Below are positions 29,939 through 46,100 of a stretch of DNA of 64,000 bases, in pieces. The DNA comes from Amaurobius ferox. Lineage: Eukaryota; Arthropoda; Arachnida; Araneae; Amaurobiidae. Both the position numbers and the translations under genes were made by a program. The notes beneath the pieces were generated by a model. The model was not told the origin of the DNA, made no database searches, and worked only from the letters and a program-made list of their open reading frames with translations. Where the stretch lies: contig OX578142.1 of assembly GCA_951213105.1 (NCBI GenBank), positions 7,022,649 to 7,086,648 on the forward strand, written 5' to 3'. The stretch's first letter is position 1, and each line of letters begins with the position of its first letter.

Positions 29939-32900
29939 ATGAACGATGGCACAATAAAGAGTGTGTGCATCCGTTCTTGCTATATTGACTAGAAATTACC
30001 TATTTTAGAATGACGTTACGAGTTTATGCAATCAAATTAATGAATTATCCTTATATGAACGATGGCACAATAAGGATTGTGTGCTTCCGTTCTTGCTATA
30101 TTGACTAGAATATAACTATTTTAGAATGACGTTACGAATTTATGCAATCAAATTAATGAATTATCCTTATATGAACGATAGCACAATAAAGAGTGTGTGC
30201 TTCCGTTCTTGCTATATTGACTCGAAATTAGCTATTTTAGAGTGATGTTACGAGTTTATGCAATCAATTAATGAATTATCCTTATATGAACAATGGCACG
30301 ATAAGGAATGTGTGCGTCCGTTCTTGCTTTATTGAATAGAAAATAGCTATTTCAGTGTGACGTTACCAGTTTATGCAATCAAATTAATGAATTATCCTTA
30401 TATGAATGATGGCACAATAAGGATTGTGTGCTTCCGTTCTTGCTATATTGACTAGAATATAACTATTTTAGAATGACGTTACGAGTTTATGCAATCAAAT
30501 TAATGAATTATCCTTATATGAACGATGGCACAATAAGGAGTGTGTGCTTCCGTTCTTGCTATATTGACTAGAAATTAGCTATTTCAAACTGACGTTACGA
30601 GTTTATGCAATCAAATAAATGAATTATCCTTATATGAACGATGGCACAATAAGGAGTTTGTGCTTCCGCTCTTGCTATATTGACTAGGAAGTAGCTAATT
30701 TAGAGTAACGTTACGAGTTTGGGCAATCAAATTAATGAATTATCCTTATATGAACGATGGCACGATAAGGAGTGTGTGCTTCCGTTTTTGCTATATTGAC
30801 TAGAAATTAGCTACTTTAGAGTGACGTTACGAGTTTATGCAATCAAATTAATGAATTATCCTTTTATGAACGATGGCACAATAAGGAGTGTGTGCTTACG
30901 TTCTTGCTATATTGACTAGAAATTAACTATTTTAGAGCGACGTTACGAGTTTATGCAATCAAATTAATGAATTATCCTTATATGAATGATGGCACAATAA
31001 GGAGTTTGTGCTTCCGTTCTTGCTATATTGACTAGAATATAACTATTTTAGAATGACGTTACGAGTTTATGCAATCAAATTAATGAATTATCCTTATATG
31101 AACGATGGCAAAATAAGGAGTGTGTGCTTCCTTTCTTTCTACTTTGATTAGAAATTAGCTATTTTAGAGTGACCTTACGAATTTATGCAATCAAATTGAT
31201 GAATTATCCTTATATGAACGATAGCACAATAAGGAGTGTGTGCCTCCGATCTTGCTATATTGACTAGAATTTAGCTGTTTTAGAATGACGTTACGAGTTT
31301 ATACAATCAAATTAATGAATTATCCTTATATGAACGATGGCACAATAAAGAGTGTGTGCTTCCGTTCTTGCTATATTGACTCGAAATTATCTATTTTAGA
31401 GTGACGTTACGAGTTTATGCAATCAATTAATGAATTATCCTTATATGCACAATGGCACGATAAGGAGTGTGTGCATCCATTCTTGCTTTATTGAATAGAA
31501 ATTAGCTATTTCAGTGTGACGTTACGAGTTTATGCAATCAAATTAATGAATTATCCTTATATGAACGATGGCACAATAAGGAGTGTGTGCTTCCGTTCTT
31601 GCTATATTGACTAGAATATAACTATTTTAGAATGACGTTATGAATTTATGCAATCAAATTAATGAATTATCCTTATATGAACGATGGCACAATAAAGAGT
31701 GTGTGCTTCCGTTCTTGCTGTATTGACTCGAAATTATCTATTTTAGAGTTACGTTACGAGTTTATGCAATCAATTAATGAATTATCCTTATATGCACAAT
31801 GGCACGATAAGGAGTGTGTGCGTCCATTCTTGCTTTATTGAATAGAAATTAGCTATTTCAGTGTGACGTTACCAGTTTATCCAATCAAATTAATGAATTA
31901 TCCTTATATGAACGATGGCACAAAAAGGAGTTAGTGCTTCCTTTCTTGCTATATTGACTAGATATTAACTATTTTAGACTGACGTTACGAGTTTATGCAA
32001 TCAAATTAATGAATTATCCTTATATGAACGATGGCAAAATAAGGAGTGTGTTCTTCCGTTCTTGCTATATCAACTAGAAATTAGCTTATATAGAGTGACG
32101 TTACGAGTTTATGCAATCAAATTAATGAATTATCCTTATATGAACGATGGCACAATAAGGAGTATGTGCTTCCGTTCTTGCTATATTGACTAGAAATTAG
32201 CTACTTTAGAGTGACGTTCCGAGTATATGCAATCAAATTAATGAATTATCCTTTCATGAACGATGGCACAATAAGGAGTTTGTGCTTCCGTTCTTGCTAT
32301 ATTGACTAGAAATTAGCTATTTTTGAGTGACGTTAAGAGTTTATGCAATCAAATTAATGAATTATCCTTATATGAACGATGGCACAATAAGGAGTGTGTG
32401 CTTCCGTTCTTGCTATATTGACTAGAATATAACTATTTTAGAATGACGTTACGAGTTTATGCAATCAAATTAATGAATTATCCTTATATGAACTATGGCA
32501 CAATAAGGAGTGTGTGCTTCCGTTCTTGCTATATTGACTAGAAATTATCTATTTCAAAGTGACGTTACGAGTTTATGCAATCAAATAAATGAATTATCCT
32601 TATATGAACGATGGCACAATAAGGAGTATGTGCTTCCGTTCTTGCTATATTGACTAGAAATTAGCTACTTTAGAGTGACGTTCCGAGTATATGCAATCAA
32701 ATTAATGAATTATCCTTTCATGAACGATGGCACAATAAGGAGTTTGTGCTTCCGTTCTTGCTATATTGACTAGAAATTAGCTATTTTTGAGTGACGTTAA
32801 GAGTTTATGCAATCAAATTAATGAATTATCCTTATATGAACGATGGCACAATAAGGAGTGTGTGCTTCCGTTCTTGCGATATTGACAAGAATATAACTAT

Positions 32901-35890
32901 TTTAGAATGACGTTACGAGTTTATGCAATCAAATTAATGAATTATCCTTATATGAACGATGGCACAATAAGGAGTGTGTGCTTCCGTTCTTGCTATATTG
33001 ACTAGAAATTAGCTATTTCAAAGTGACGTTACGAGTTTATGCAATCAAATAAATGAATTATCCTTATATGAACGATGGCACAATAAGGAGTTTGTGCTTC
33101 CGTTCTTGCTATATTGACTAGAAAATAGCTAATTTAGAGTAACGTTACGAGTTTAGGCAATCAAATTAATGAATTATCCTTATATGAACGATGGCACAAT
33201 AAGGAGTGTGTACTTCCGTTTTTGTTATATTGACTAGAAATTAGCTACTTTAGAGTGACGTTACGAGTTTATGCAATCAAATTAATGAATTATACTTTTA
33301 TGAACGATGGCACAATAAGGAGTGTGTGCTTATGTTCTTGCTATATTGACTAGAAATTAACTATTTTAGAGCGACGTTACGAGTTTATGCAATCAAATTA
33401 ATGAATTATCCTTATATGAATGAAGGCACAATAAGGAGTGTGTGCTTCCGTTCTTGCTATATTGAATAGAAATTAGCTATTTTAGAGTCACGTTACGAAT
33501 TTATGCAATCAAATTAATGAATTATCCTTATATGAACGATGGCACAATAAGGAGTGTGTGCTTCCGTTCTTGCTATATTGACTAGAATTTAGCTGTTTTA
33601 GAATGACGTTACGAGTTTATACAATCAAATTAATGAATTATCCTTATATGAACGATGGCACAATAAAGAGTGTGTGCTTCCGTTCTTGCTATATTGACTC
33701 GAAATTATCTATTTTAGAGTGACGTTACGAGTTTATGCAATCAATTAATGAATTATCCTTATATGCACAATGGCACGATAAGGTGTGTGTGCATCCATTC
33801 TTGCTTTATTGAATAGAAATTAGCTATTTCAGTGTGACGTTACGAGTTTATGCAATCAAATTAATGAATTATCCTTATATGAACAATGCACAATAAGGTT
33901 TGTGTGCTTCCGTTCTTGCTATATTGACTGGCAATTAGCTATTTTAGAGTGACGTTACGAGTTTAAGCAATCAAATTAATGAATAATCCTTATATGAACG
34001 ATGGCACAGTAAGGAGTGTGTGCTTCCTTTCTTGCTATACTGACTAGAATATAACTATTTTAGAATGACGTTACGAGTTTATGCAATCAAATTAATGAAT
34101 TATCCTTATATGAACGATGGCACAATAAGGAGTGTGTGCTTCCGTTCTTGCTATATTGACTAGAATATAACTATTTTAGAATGACGTTACGAATTTATGC
34201 AATCAAATTAATGAATTATCCTTATATGAACGATGGCACAATAAAGAGTGTGTGCTTCCGTTCTTGCTGTATTGACTCGAAATTATCTATTTTAGAGTGA
34301 CGTTACGAGTTTATGCAATCAATTAATGAATTATCCTTATATGCACAATGGCACGATAAGGAGTGTGTGCGTCCATTCTTGCTTTATTGAATAGAAATTA
34401 GCTATTTCAGTGTGACGACACCAGTTTATCCAATCAAATTAATGAATTATCCTTATATGAACGATGGCACAAAAAGGAGTTAGTGCTTCCTTTCTTGCTA
34501 TATTGACTAGATATTAACTATTTTAGACTGACGTTACGAGTTTATGCAATCAAATTAATGAATTATCCTTATATGAACGATGGCAAAATAAGGAGTGTGT
34601 TCTTCCGTTCTTGCTATATCAACTAGAAATTAGCTATATATAGAGTGACGTTACGAGTTTATGCAATCAAATTAATGAATTATCCTTATATGAACGATGG
34701 CACAATAAGGAGTATGTGCTTCCGTTCTTGCTATATTGACTAGAAATTAGCTACTTTAGAGTGACGTTCCGAGTATATGCAATCAAATTAATGAATTATC
34801 CTTTCATGAACGATGGCACAATAAGGAGTTTGTGCTTCCGTTCTTGCTATATTGACTAGAAATTAGCTATTTTTGAGTGACGTTAAGAGTTTATGCAATC
34901 AAATTAATGAATTATCCTTATATGAACGATGGCACAATAAGGAGTGTGTGCTTCCGTTCTTGCTATATTGACTAGAATATAACTATTTTAGAATGACGTT
35001 ACGAGTTTATGCAATCAAATTAATGAATTATCCTTATATGAACGATGGCACAATAAGGAGTGTGTGCTTCCGTTCTTGCTATATTGACTAGAAATTAGCT
35101 ACTTTAGAGTGACGTTCCGAGTATATGCAATCAAATTAATGAATTATCCTTTCATGAACGACGGCACAATAAGGAGTTTGTGCTTCCGTTCTTGCTATAT
35201 TGACTAGAAATTAGCTATTTTTGAGTGACGTTAAGAGTTTATGCAATCAAATTAATGAATTATCCTTATATGAACGATGGCACAATAAGGAGTGTGTGCT
35301 TCCGTTCTTGCGATATTGACTAGAATATAACTATTTTAGAATGACGTTACGAGTTTATGCAATCAAATTAATGAATTATCCTTATATGAACGATGGCACA
35401 ATAAGGAGTGTGTGCTTCCGTTCTTGCTATATTGACTAGAAATTAGCTATTTCAAAGTGACGTTACGAGTTTATGCAATCAAATAAATGAATTATCCTTA
35501 TATGAACGATGGCACAATAAGGAGTTTGTGCTTCCGTTCTTGCTATATTGACTAGAAAATAGCTAATTTAGAGTAACGTTACGAGTTTAGGCAATCAAAT
35601 TAATGAATTATCCTTATATGAACGATGGCACAATAAGGAGTGTGTACTTCCGTTTTTGTTATATTGACTAGAAATTAGCTACTTTAGAGTGACGTTACGA
35701 GTTTATGCAATCAAATTAATGAATTATACTTTTATGAACGATGGCACAATAAGGAGTGTGTGCTTACGTTCTTGCTATATTGACTAGAAATTAACTATTT
35801 TAGAGCGACGTTACGAGTTTATGCAATCAAATTAATGAATTATCCTTATATGAATGAATGCACAATAAGGAGTGTGTGCTTCCGTTCTTG
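29939..35890 (+). repeat. Satellite superblock B' (copy of 15790-21625)
   Basis: The monomer order and rare variants follow block B with one extra monomer near 32870. It ends at GAATGAATGCAC (35851) plus one partial monomer, then changes to GAGTAGAAACTAGC. Confidence 0.82.
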
Positions 35891-36230
35891 CTATATTGAG
35901 TAGAAACTAGCTATTTTAGAGTGACGTTACGAGTTTAAACAATCAAAATAATGAATTATCCTTATATGAACGATTGCACGATAAGTAGTGTGTGCGTCCG
36001 TTCTTGCTATATTGACTAGCATTTAGCTATTTTAGAGTGACGTTACGAGTTTATGCAATCAAATTAATGAATTATCCTTATATGATCGATGGCACAATAA
36101 GAAGTGTGTGCTTCCGTTCTTGCTATATTGACTAGAAATTAGCTAATTTAGTGTGACGTTACGAGTTTATGCAATCAAATTAATAAATTATCCTTATATG
36201 AACGATGGCACAAAAAGGAGTGTGTGCTTC
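35891..36230 (+). repeat. Short divergent satellite linker between B' and A'
   Basis: About three monomers with substitutions not seen in the flanking blocks (GTTTAAACAATCAAAATAATG, GATTGCACGATAAGTAG, GACTAGCATTTAGC). It is the same 116-bp satellite and holds no gene. Confidence 0.65.
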
Positions 36231-37562
36231 CGTCCTTGCTATATTTACTAGAAATTAGCTATTTTAGAGTGACGTTACGAGTTATGCAATCACATTAATG
36301 AATTATTCTTATATGAATGATGGCACAATAAGGAGTGTGTGCTTCCGTTCATGCTATATTGACTAGAAATTAGCTATTTCAAAATGACGTTACGAGTTTA
36401 TGCAATCAAATTAATGAATTATCCTTATATGATCGATGGCACAAAAAGGAGTGTGTGCTTCCGTTCTTGCTATATTGACTAGAAATTAGCTATTTTAGTG
36501 TGACGTTACGAGTTTATGCAATCAAATTAATGAATTATCCTTATATTAACGATGGCACAATAAGGTGTGTGTGCTTCCGATCTTGCTATATTGACTAGAA
36601 ATTAGCTATTTTAGAGTGACTTTACGAGTTTGTGCAATCAAATTAATGAATTATCCTTATATGAACGATGGCACAAAAAGAAGTGTGGGCTTACGTTCTT
36701 GCTATATTGACTAGAAATTAGCAATTTCAGCGGGACGTTACGAGTTTACGCAATCAAGTTTATGAATTATCGTTATATGAACGATGGCACAATAAGGAAT
36801 GTGTACTTCCCTTTTTGCTGTATTGACTAGAAATTAGCTATTTCAAAGTGACATTACGAGTTTATGCAATCAAATCTATGAATTATCCTTATATGAACGA
36901 TGGCACAATAAGGAGTTTGTGCTTCCGCTCTTGCTATATTGACTAGCAATTAGCTATTTTAGAGTGACGTTACGAGTTTAAGCAATCAAATTAATGAATA
37001 ATCCTTATATGAACGATGGCACAATAAGGAGTGTGTGCTTCCTTTCTTGCTATATTGACTAGAATATAACTATTTCAGAATGACGTTACGAGTGTATGCA
37101 ATCAAATTAATGAATTATCCTTATATGAACGATGGCACAATAAGGAGTGTGTGCTTCCGTTCTTGCTATATTGACAAGAAATTAGCTATTTCAAAGTGAC
37201 GTTACGAGTTTATGCAATCAAATAAATGAATTGTCCTTATATGAACGATGGCACAATAAGGAGTTTGTGCTTCCGCTCTTGCTATATTGACTAGAAAATA
37301 GCTAATTTAGAGTAACTTTACGAGTTTATGCCATCAAATTAATGAATTATCCTTATATGAACGATGGCACAATAAGGTGTGTGTGCTTCCGTTTTTGCTA
37401 TATTGACTAGAAATTAGCTACTTTAGAGTGACGTTACGAGTTTATGCAATCAAATTAATGAATTATCCTTATATGAGCGATGGCACAATAAGGAGTGTGT
37501 GCTTCCGTTCTTGCTATATTGACTAGAAATTAGCTGTTTGAGAGAGACGTTACGAGTATATG

Positions 37563-40500
37563 CAATAAAATTAATGAATTATCCTTATATGAACGATGGC
37601 ACAATAAGGAGTGCGTGCTTCCGTACTTGCTATATTGACTAGAATATAACTATTTTAGAATGACGTTACGAATTTATGCAATCAAATTAATGAATTATCT
37701 TTATATGAACGATGGCACAATAAAAAGTGTGTGCTTCCGTTCTTGCTATATTGACTCGAAATTAGCTATTTTAGAGTGACGTTACGAGTTTATGCAATCA
37801 AATTAATGAATTATCCTTATATGATCGATGGCACAATTAGGAGTGTGTGCTCCCGTTCTTGCTATATTGACTAGATATTAACTATTTTAGACTGACATTA
37901 CGAGTATATGCAATCAAATTAATGAATTATCCTTATATGAACGATGGCACAACAAGGAGTGTGTGCTTCCGTTCTTGCTATATTCAATAGAAACTAGCTA
38001 CTTTAGAGTGACGTTACGAGTTTATGCAATCAAATTAATGAATTATCCTTATATGAACGATAGCACAATAAGGAGTGTGTGCATCCGTTCTTGCTATATT
38101 GACTAGAAATTACCTATTTTAGAATGACGTTACGAGTTTATGCAATCAAATTAATGAATTATCCTTATATGAACGATGGCACAATAAGGAGTGTGTGCTT
38201 CCGTTCTTGCTATATTGACTAGAATATAACTATTTTAGAATGACGTTACGAATTTATGCAATCAAATTAATGAATTATCCTTATATGAACGATGGCACAA
38301 TAAAGAGTGTGTGCTTCCGTTCTTGCTATATTGACTCGAAATTAGCTATTTTAGAGTGACGTTACGAGTTTATGCAATCAATTAATGAATTATACTTATA
38401 TGAACAATGGCACGATAAGGAGTGTGTGCGTCCGTTCTTGCTTTATTGAATAGAAATTAGCTATTTCAGTGTGACGTTACCAGTTTATGCAATCAAATTA
38501 ATGAATTATCCTTATATGAACGATGGTACAATAAGGAGTGTGTGCTTCCGTTCTTGCTATATTGACTAGGATATAACTATTTTAGAATGACGTTACGAGT
38601 TTATGCAATCAAATTAATGAATTATCCTTATATGAACGATGGCACAATAAGGAGTGTGTGCTTCCGTTCTTGCTATATTGACTAGAAATTAGCTATTTCA
38701 AACTGACGTTACGAGTTTATGCAATCAAATAAATGAATTATCCTTATATGAACGATGGCACAATAAGGAGTTTGTGCTTCCGCTCTTGCTATATTGACTA
38801 GGAAGTAGCTAATTTAGATTAACGTTACGAGTTTGGGCAATCAAATTAATGAATTATCCTTATATGAACGATGGCACGATAAGGAGTGTGTGCTTCCGTT
38901 TTTGCTATATTGACTAGAAATTAGCTACTTTAGAGTGACGTTACGAGTTTATGCAATCAAATTAATGAATTATCCTTTTATGAACGATGGCACAATAAGG
39001 AGTGTGTGCTTCCGTTCTTGCTATATTGACTAGAAATTAGCTGTTTGAGAGTGACGTTACGAGTATATGCAATAAAATTAATGAATTATCCTTATATGAA
39101 CGATAGCACAATAAGGAGTGTGTGCTTCCGTTCTTGCTATATTGACTAGAATATAACTATTTTAGAATGACGTTACGAATTTATGCAATCAAATTAATGA
39201 ATTATCTTTATATGAACGATGGCACAATAAAAAGTGTGTGCTTCCGTTCTTGCTATATTGACTCGAAATTAGCTATTTTAGAGTGACGTTACGAGTTTAT
39301 GCAATCAAATTAATGAATTATCCTTATATGGTCGATGGCGCAATTAGGAGTGTGTGCTTCCGTTCTTGCTATATTGACTAGATATTAACTATTTTAGACT
39401 GACGTTACGAGTATATGCAATCAAATTAATGAATTATCCTTATATGAACGATGGCACAACAAGGAGTGTGTGCTTCCGTTCTTGCTATATTGAATAGAAA
39501 CTAGCTATTTTAGAGTGACGTTACGAGTTTATGCAATCAAATTAATGAATTATACTTATATGAACGATAGCATAATAAGGAGTGTGTGCATCCGTTCTTG
39601 CTATATTGACTAGAAATTACCTATTTTAGAATGACGTTACGAGTTTATGCAATCAAATTAATGAATTATCCTTATATGAACGATGGCACAATAAGGAGTG
39701 TGTGCTTCCGTTCTTGCTATATTGACTAGAATATAACTATTTTAGAATGACGTTACGAATTTATGCAATCAAATTAATGAATTATCCTTATATGAACGAT
39801 GGCACAATAAAGAGTGTGTGCTTCCGTTCTTGCTATATTGACTCGAAATTAGCTATTTTAGAGTGACGTTACGAGTTTATGCAATCAATTAATGAATTAT
39901 CCTTATATGAACAATGGCACGATAAGGAGTGTGTGCGTCCGTTCTTGCTTTATTGAATAGAAAATAGCTATTTCAGTGTGACGTTACCAGTTTATGCAAT
40001 CAAATTAATGAATTATCCTTATATGAACGATGGCACAATAAGGATTGTGTGCTTCCGTTCTTGCTATATTGACTAGAATATAACTATTTTAGAATGACGT
40101 TACGAGTTTATGCAATCAAATTAATGAATTATCCTTATATGAACGATGGCACAATAAGGAGTGTGTGCTTCCGTTCTTGCTATATTGACTTGAAATTAGC
40201 TATTTCAAACTGACGTTACGAGTTTATGCAATCAAATAAATGAATTATCCTTATATGAACGATGGCACGATAAGGAGTGTGTGCTTCCGTTTTTGCTATA
40301 TTGACTAGAAATTGACTACTATAGAGTGACGTTACGAGTTTATGCAATCAAATTAATGAATTATCCTTTTATGAACGATGGCACAATAAGGAGTGTGTGC
40401 TTACGTTCTTGTTATATTGACTAGAAATTAACTATTTTAGAGCGACGTTACGAGTTTATGCAATCAAATTAATGAATTATCCTTATATGAACGATGGCAC

Positions 40501-43125
40501 AATAAGGAGTGTGTGCTTCCGTTCTTGCTATATTGACTAGAATATAACTATTTTAGAATGACGTTACGAGTTTATGCAATCAAATTAATGAATTATCCTT
40601 ATATGAACGATGGCAAAATAAGGAGTGTGTGCTTCCTTTCTTTCTACTTTGATTAGAAATTAGCTATTTTAGAGTGACCTTACGAATTTATGCAATCAAA
40701 TTGATGAATTATCCTTATATGAACGATAGCACAATAAGGAGTGTGTGCCTCCGATCTTGCTATATTGACTAGAAGTTAGCTATTTTAGAGTGATCTTACG
40801 AGTTTGTGCAATAAAATTAATGAATTATAATTATATGAACGATGGCAGAATAAGGAGTGTGTACTTCCGTTCTTGCTATATTGAATAGAAATTAGCTATT
40901 TTAGAGTCACGTTACGAATTTATGCAATCAAATTAATGAATTATCCTTATATGAACGATGGCACAATAAGGAGTGTGTGCTTCCGTTCTTGCTATATTGA
41001 CTAGAATTTAGTTGTTTTAGAATGACGTTACGAGTTTATACAATCAAATTAATGAATTATCCTTATATGAACGATGGCACAATAAAGAGTGTGTGCTTCC
41101 GTTCTTGCTATATTGATTCGAAATTATGTATTTTAGAGTGACGTTACGAGTTTATGCAATCAATTAATGAATTATCCTTATATGCACAATGGCACGATAA
41201 GGAGTGTGTGCGTCCATTCTTGCTTTATTGAATAGAAATTAGCTATTTCAGTGTGACGTTACGAGTTTATGCAATCAAATTAATGAATTATCCTTATATG
41301 AACAATGCACAATAAGGTTTGTGTGCTTCCGTTCTTGCTATATTGACTGGCAATTAGCTATTTTAGAGTGACGTTACGAGTTTAAGCAATCAAATTAATG
41401 AATAATCCTTATATGAACGATGGCACAGTAAGGAGTGTGTGCTTCCTTTCTTGCTATACTGACTAGAATATAACTATTTTAAAATGACGTTACGAGTTTA
41501 TGCAATCAAATTAATGAATTATCCTTATATGAACGATGGCACAATAAAGAGTGTGTGCTTCCGTTCTTGCTATATTGACTCGAAATTAGCTGTTTGAGAG
41601 TGACGTTACGAGTATATGCAATCAAATTAATGAATTATCCTTATATGAACGATGGCACAATAAGGAGTGTGTGCTTCCGTTCTTGCTATATTGACTAGAA
41701 TATAACTATTTTAGAATGACGTTACGAATTTATCCAATCAAATTAATGAATTATCCTTATATGAACGATGGCACAAAAAGGAGTTAGTGCTTCCTTTCTT
41801 GCTATATTGACTAGATATTAACTATTTTAGACTGACGTTACGAGTTTATGCAATCAAATTAATGAATTATCCTTATATGAACGATGGCAAAATAAGGAGT
41901 GTGTGCTTCCGTTCTTGCTATATCAACTAGAAATTAGCTAATATAGAGTGACGTTACGAGTTTATGCAATCAAATTAATGAATTATCCTTATATGAACGA
42001 TGGCACAATACGGAGTATGTGCTTCCGTTCTTGCTATATTGACTAGAAATTAGCTATTTTAGAGTGACGTTACGAGTTTATGCAATCAATTAATGAATTA
42101 TCCTTATATGAACAATGGCACGATAAGGAGTGTGTGCGTCCGTTCTTGCTTTATTGAATAGAAAATAGCTATTTCAGTGTGACGTTACCAGTTTATGCAA
42201 TCAAATTAATGAATTATCCTTATATGAACGATGGCACAATAAGGATTGTGTGCTTCCGTTCTTGCTATATTGACTAGAATATAACTATTTTAGAATGACG
42301 TTACGAGTTTATGCAATCAAATTAATGAATTATCCTTATATGAACGATGGCACAATAAGGAGTGTGTGCTTCCGTTCTTGCTATATTGACTAGAAATTAG
42401 TTATTTCAAACTGACGTTACGAGTTTATGCAATCAAATAAATGAATTATCCTTATATGAACGATGGCACAATAAGGAGTTTGTGCTTCCGCTCTTGCTAT
42501 ATTGACTAGGAAGTAGCTAATTTAGAGTAACGTTACGAGTTTGGGCAATCAAATTAATGAATTATCCTTATATGAACGATGGCACGATAAGGAGTGTGTG
42601 CTTCCGTTTTTGCTATATTGACTAGAAATTAGCTACTTTAGAGTGACGTTACGAGTTTATGCAATCAAATTAATGAATTACCCTTTTATGAACGATGGCA
42701 CAATAAGGAGTGTGTGCTTACGTTCTTGCTATATTGACTAGAAATTAACTATTTTAGAGCGACGTTACGAGTTTATGCAATCAAATTAATGAATTATCCT
42801 TATATGAACGATGGCACAATAAGGAGTGTGTGCTTCCGTTCTTGCTATATTGACTAGAATATAACTATTTTAGAATGACGTTACGAGTTTATGCAATCAA
42901 ATTAATGAATTATCCTTATATGAACGATGGCAAAATAAGGAGTGTGTGCTTCCTTTCTTTCTTCTTTGATTAGAAATTAGCTATTTTAGAGTGACCTTAC
43001 GAATTTATGCAATCAAATTGATGAATTATCCTTATATGAACGATAGCACAATAAGGAGTGTGTGCCTCCGATCTTGCTATATTGACTAGAAGTTAGCTAT
43101 TTTAGAGTGACCTTACGAGTATATG
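37563..43125 (+). repeat. 48-monomer HOR unit, copy 3 (5563 bp)
   Basis: It starts at CAATAAAATT with GGAGTGCGTGCTTCC, as at 1045, and ends where the same start recurs at 43126. The length equals copy 1 exactly (5563 bp). A private change is GAAATTGACTACTATAG near 40311, where copy 1 has GAAATTAGCTACTATAG. Confidence 0.87.
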
Positions 43126-46100
43126 CAATAAAATTAATGAATTATCCTTATATGAACGATGGCACAATAAGGAGTGCGTGCTTCCGTACTTGCTATATTG
43201 ACTAGAATATAACTATTTTAGAATGACGTTACGAATTTATGCAATCAAATTAATGAATTATCTTTATATGAACGATGGCACAATAAAAAAGTGTGTGCTT
43301 CCGTTCTTGCTATATTGACTCGAAATTAGCTATTTTAGAGTGACGTTACGAGTTTATGCAATCAAATTAATGAATTATCCTTATATGATCGATGGCACAA
43401 TTAGGAGTGTGTGCTCCCGTTCTTGCTATATTGACTAGATATTAACTATTTTAGACTGACATTACGAGTATATGCAATCAAATTAATGAATTATCCTTAT
43501 ATGAACGATGGCACAACAAGGAGTGTGTGCTTCCGTTCTTGCTATATTCAATAGAAACTAGCTACTTTAGAGTGACGTTACGAGTTTATGCAATCAAATT
43601 AATGAATTATCCTTATATGAACGATAGCACAATAAGGAGTGTGTGCATCCGTTCTTGCTATATTGACTAGAAATTACCTATTTTAGAATGACGTTACGAG
43701 TTTATGCAATCAAATTAATGAATTATCCTTATATGAACGATGGCACAATAAGGAGTGTGTGCTTCCGTTCTTGCTATATTGACTAGAATATAACTATTTT
43801 AGAATGACGTTACGAATTTATGCAATCAAATTAATGAATTATCCTTATATGAACGATGGCACAATAAAGAGTGTGTGCTTCCGTTCTTGCTATATTGACT
43901 CGAAATTAGCTATTTTAGAGTGACGTTACGAGTTTATGCAATCAATTAATGAATTATACTTATATGAACAATGGCACGATAAGGAGTGTGTGCGTCCGTT
44001 CTTGCTTTATTGAATAGAAATTAGCTATTTCAGTGTGACGTTACCAGTTTATGCAATCAAATTAATGAATTATCCTTATATGAACGATGGTACAATAAGG
44101 AGTGTGTGCTTCCGTTCTTGCTATATTGACTAGGATATAACTATTTTAGAATGACGTTACGAGTTTATGCAATCAAATTAATGAATTATCCTTATATGAA
44201 CGATGGCACAATAAGGAGTGTGTGCTTCCGTTCTTGCTATATTGACTAGAAATTAGCTATTTCAAACTGACGTTACGAGTTTATGCAATCAAATAAATGA
44301 ATTATCCTTATATGAACGATGGCACAATAAGGAGTTTGTGCTTCCGCTCTTGCTATATTGACTAGGAAGTAGCTAATTTAGATTAACGTTACGAGTTTGG
44401 GCAATCAAATTAATGAATTATCCTTATATGAACGATGGCACGATAAGGAGTGTGTGCTTCCGTTTTTGCTATATTGACTAGAAATTAGCTACTTTAGAGT
44501 GACGTTAAGAGTTTATGCAATCAAATTAATGAATTATCCTTTTATGAACGATGGCACAATAAGGAGTGTGTGCTTCCGTTCTTGCTATATTGACTAGAAA
44601 TTAGCTGTTTGAGAGTGACGTTACGAGTATATGCAATAAAATTAAAAGAATTATCCTTATATGAACGATAGCACAATAAGGAGTGTGTGCTTCCGTTCTT
44701 GCTATATTGACTAGAATATAACTATTTTAGAATGACGTTACGAATTTATGCAATCAAATTAATGAATTATCTTTATATGAACGATGGCACAATAAAAAGT
44801 GTGTGCTTCCGTTCTTGCTATATTGACTCGAAATTAGCTATTTTAGAGTGACGTTACGAGTTTATGCAATCAAATTAATGAATTATCCTTATATGAACGA
44901 TGGCACAACAAGGAGTGTGTGCTTCCGTTCTTGCTATATTGAATAGAAATTACCTATTTTAGAGTGACGTTACGAGTTTATGCAATCAAATTAATGAATT
45001 ATCCTTATATGAACGATGGCACAATAAGGAGTGTGTGCTTCCGTTCTTGCTATATTGACTAGAATATAACTATTTTAGAATGACGTTACGAATTTATGCA
45101 ATCAAATTAATGAATTATCCTTATATGAACGATGGCACAATAAAGAGTGTGTGCTTCCGTTCTTGCTATATTGACTCGAAATTAGCTATTTTAGAGTGAC
45201 GTTACGAGTTTATGCAATCAATTAATGAATTATCCTTATATGAACAATGGCACGATAAGGAGTGTGTGCGTCCGTTCTTGCTTTATTGAATAGAAAATAG
45301 CTATTTCAGTGTGACGTTACCAGTTTATGCAATCAAATTAATGAATTATCCTTATATGAACGATGGCACAATAAGGATTGTGTGCTTCCGTTCTTGCTAT
45401 ATTGACTAGAATATAACTATTTTAGAATGACGTTACGAGTTTATGCAATCAAATTAATGAATTATCCTTATATGAACGATGGCACAATAAGGAGTGTGTG
45501 CTTCCGTTCTTGCTATATTGACTTGAAATTAGCTATTTCAAACTGACGTTACGAGTTTATGCAATCAAATAAATGAATTATCCTTATATGAACGATGGCA
45601 CGATAAGGAGTGTGTGCTTCCGTTTTTGCTATATTGACTAGAAATTAGCTACTATAGAGTGACGTTACGAGTTTATGCAATCAAATTAATGAATTATCCT
45701 TTTATGAACGATGGCACAATAAGGAGTGTGTGCTTACGTTCTTGTTATATTGACTAGAAATTAACTATTTTAGAGCGACGTTACGAGTTTATGCAATCAA
45801 ATTAATGAATTATCCTTACATGAACGATGGCACAATAAGGAGTGTGTGCTTCCGTTCTTGCTATATTGACTAGAATATAACTATTTTAGAATGACGTTAC
45901 GAGTTTATGCAATCAAATTAATGAATTATCCTTATATGAACGATGGCAAAATAAGGAGTGTGTGCTTCCTTTCTTTCTACTTTGATTAGAAATTAGCTAT
46001 TTTAGAGTGACCTTACGAATTTATGCAATCAAATTGATGAATTATCCTTATATGAACGATAGCACAATAAGGAGTGTGTGCCTCCGATCTTGCTATATTG

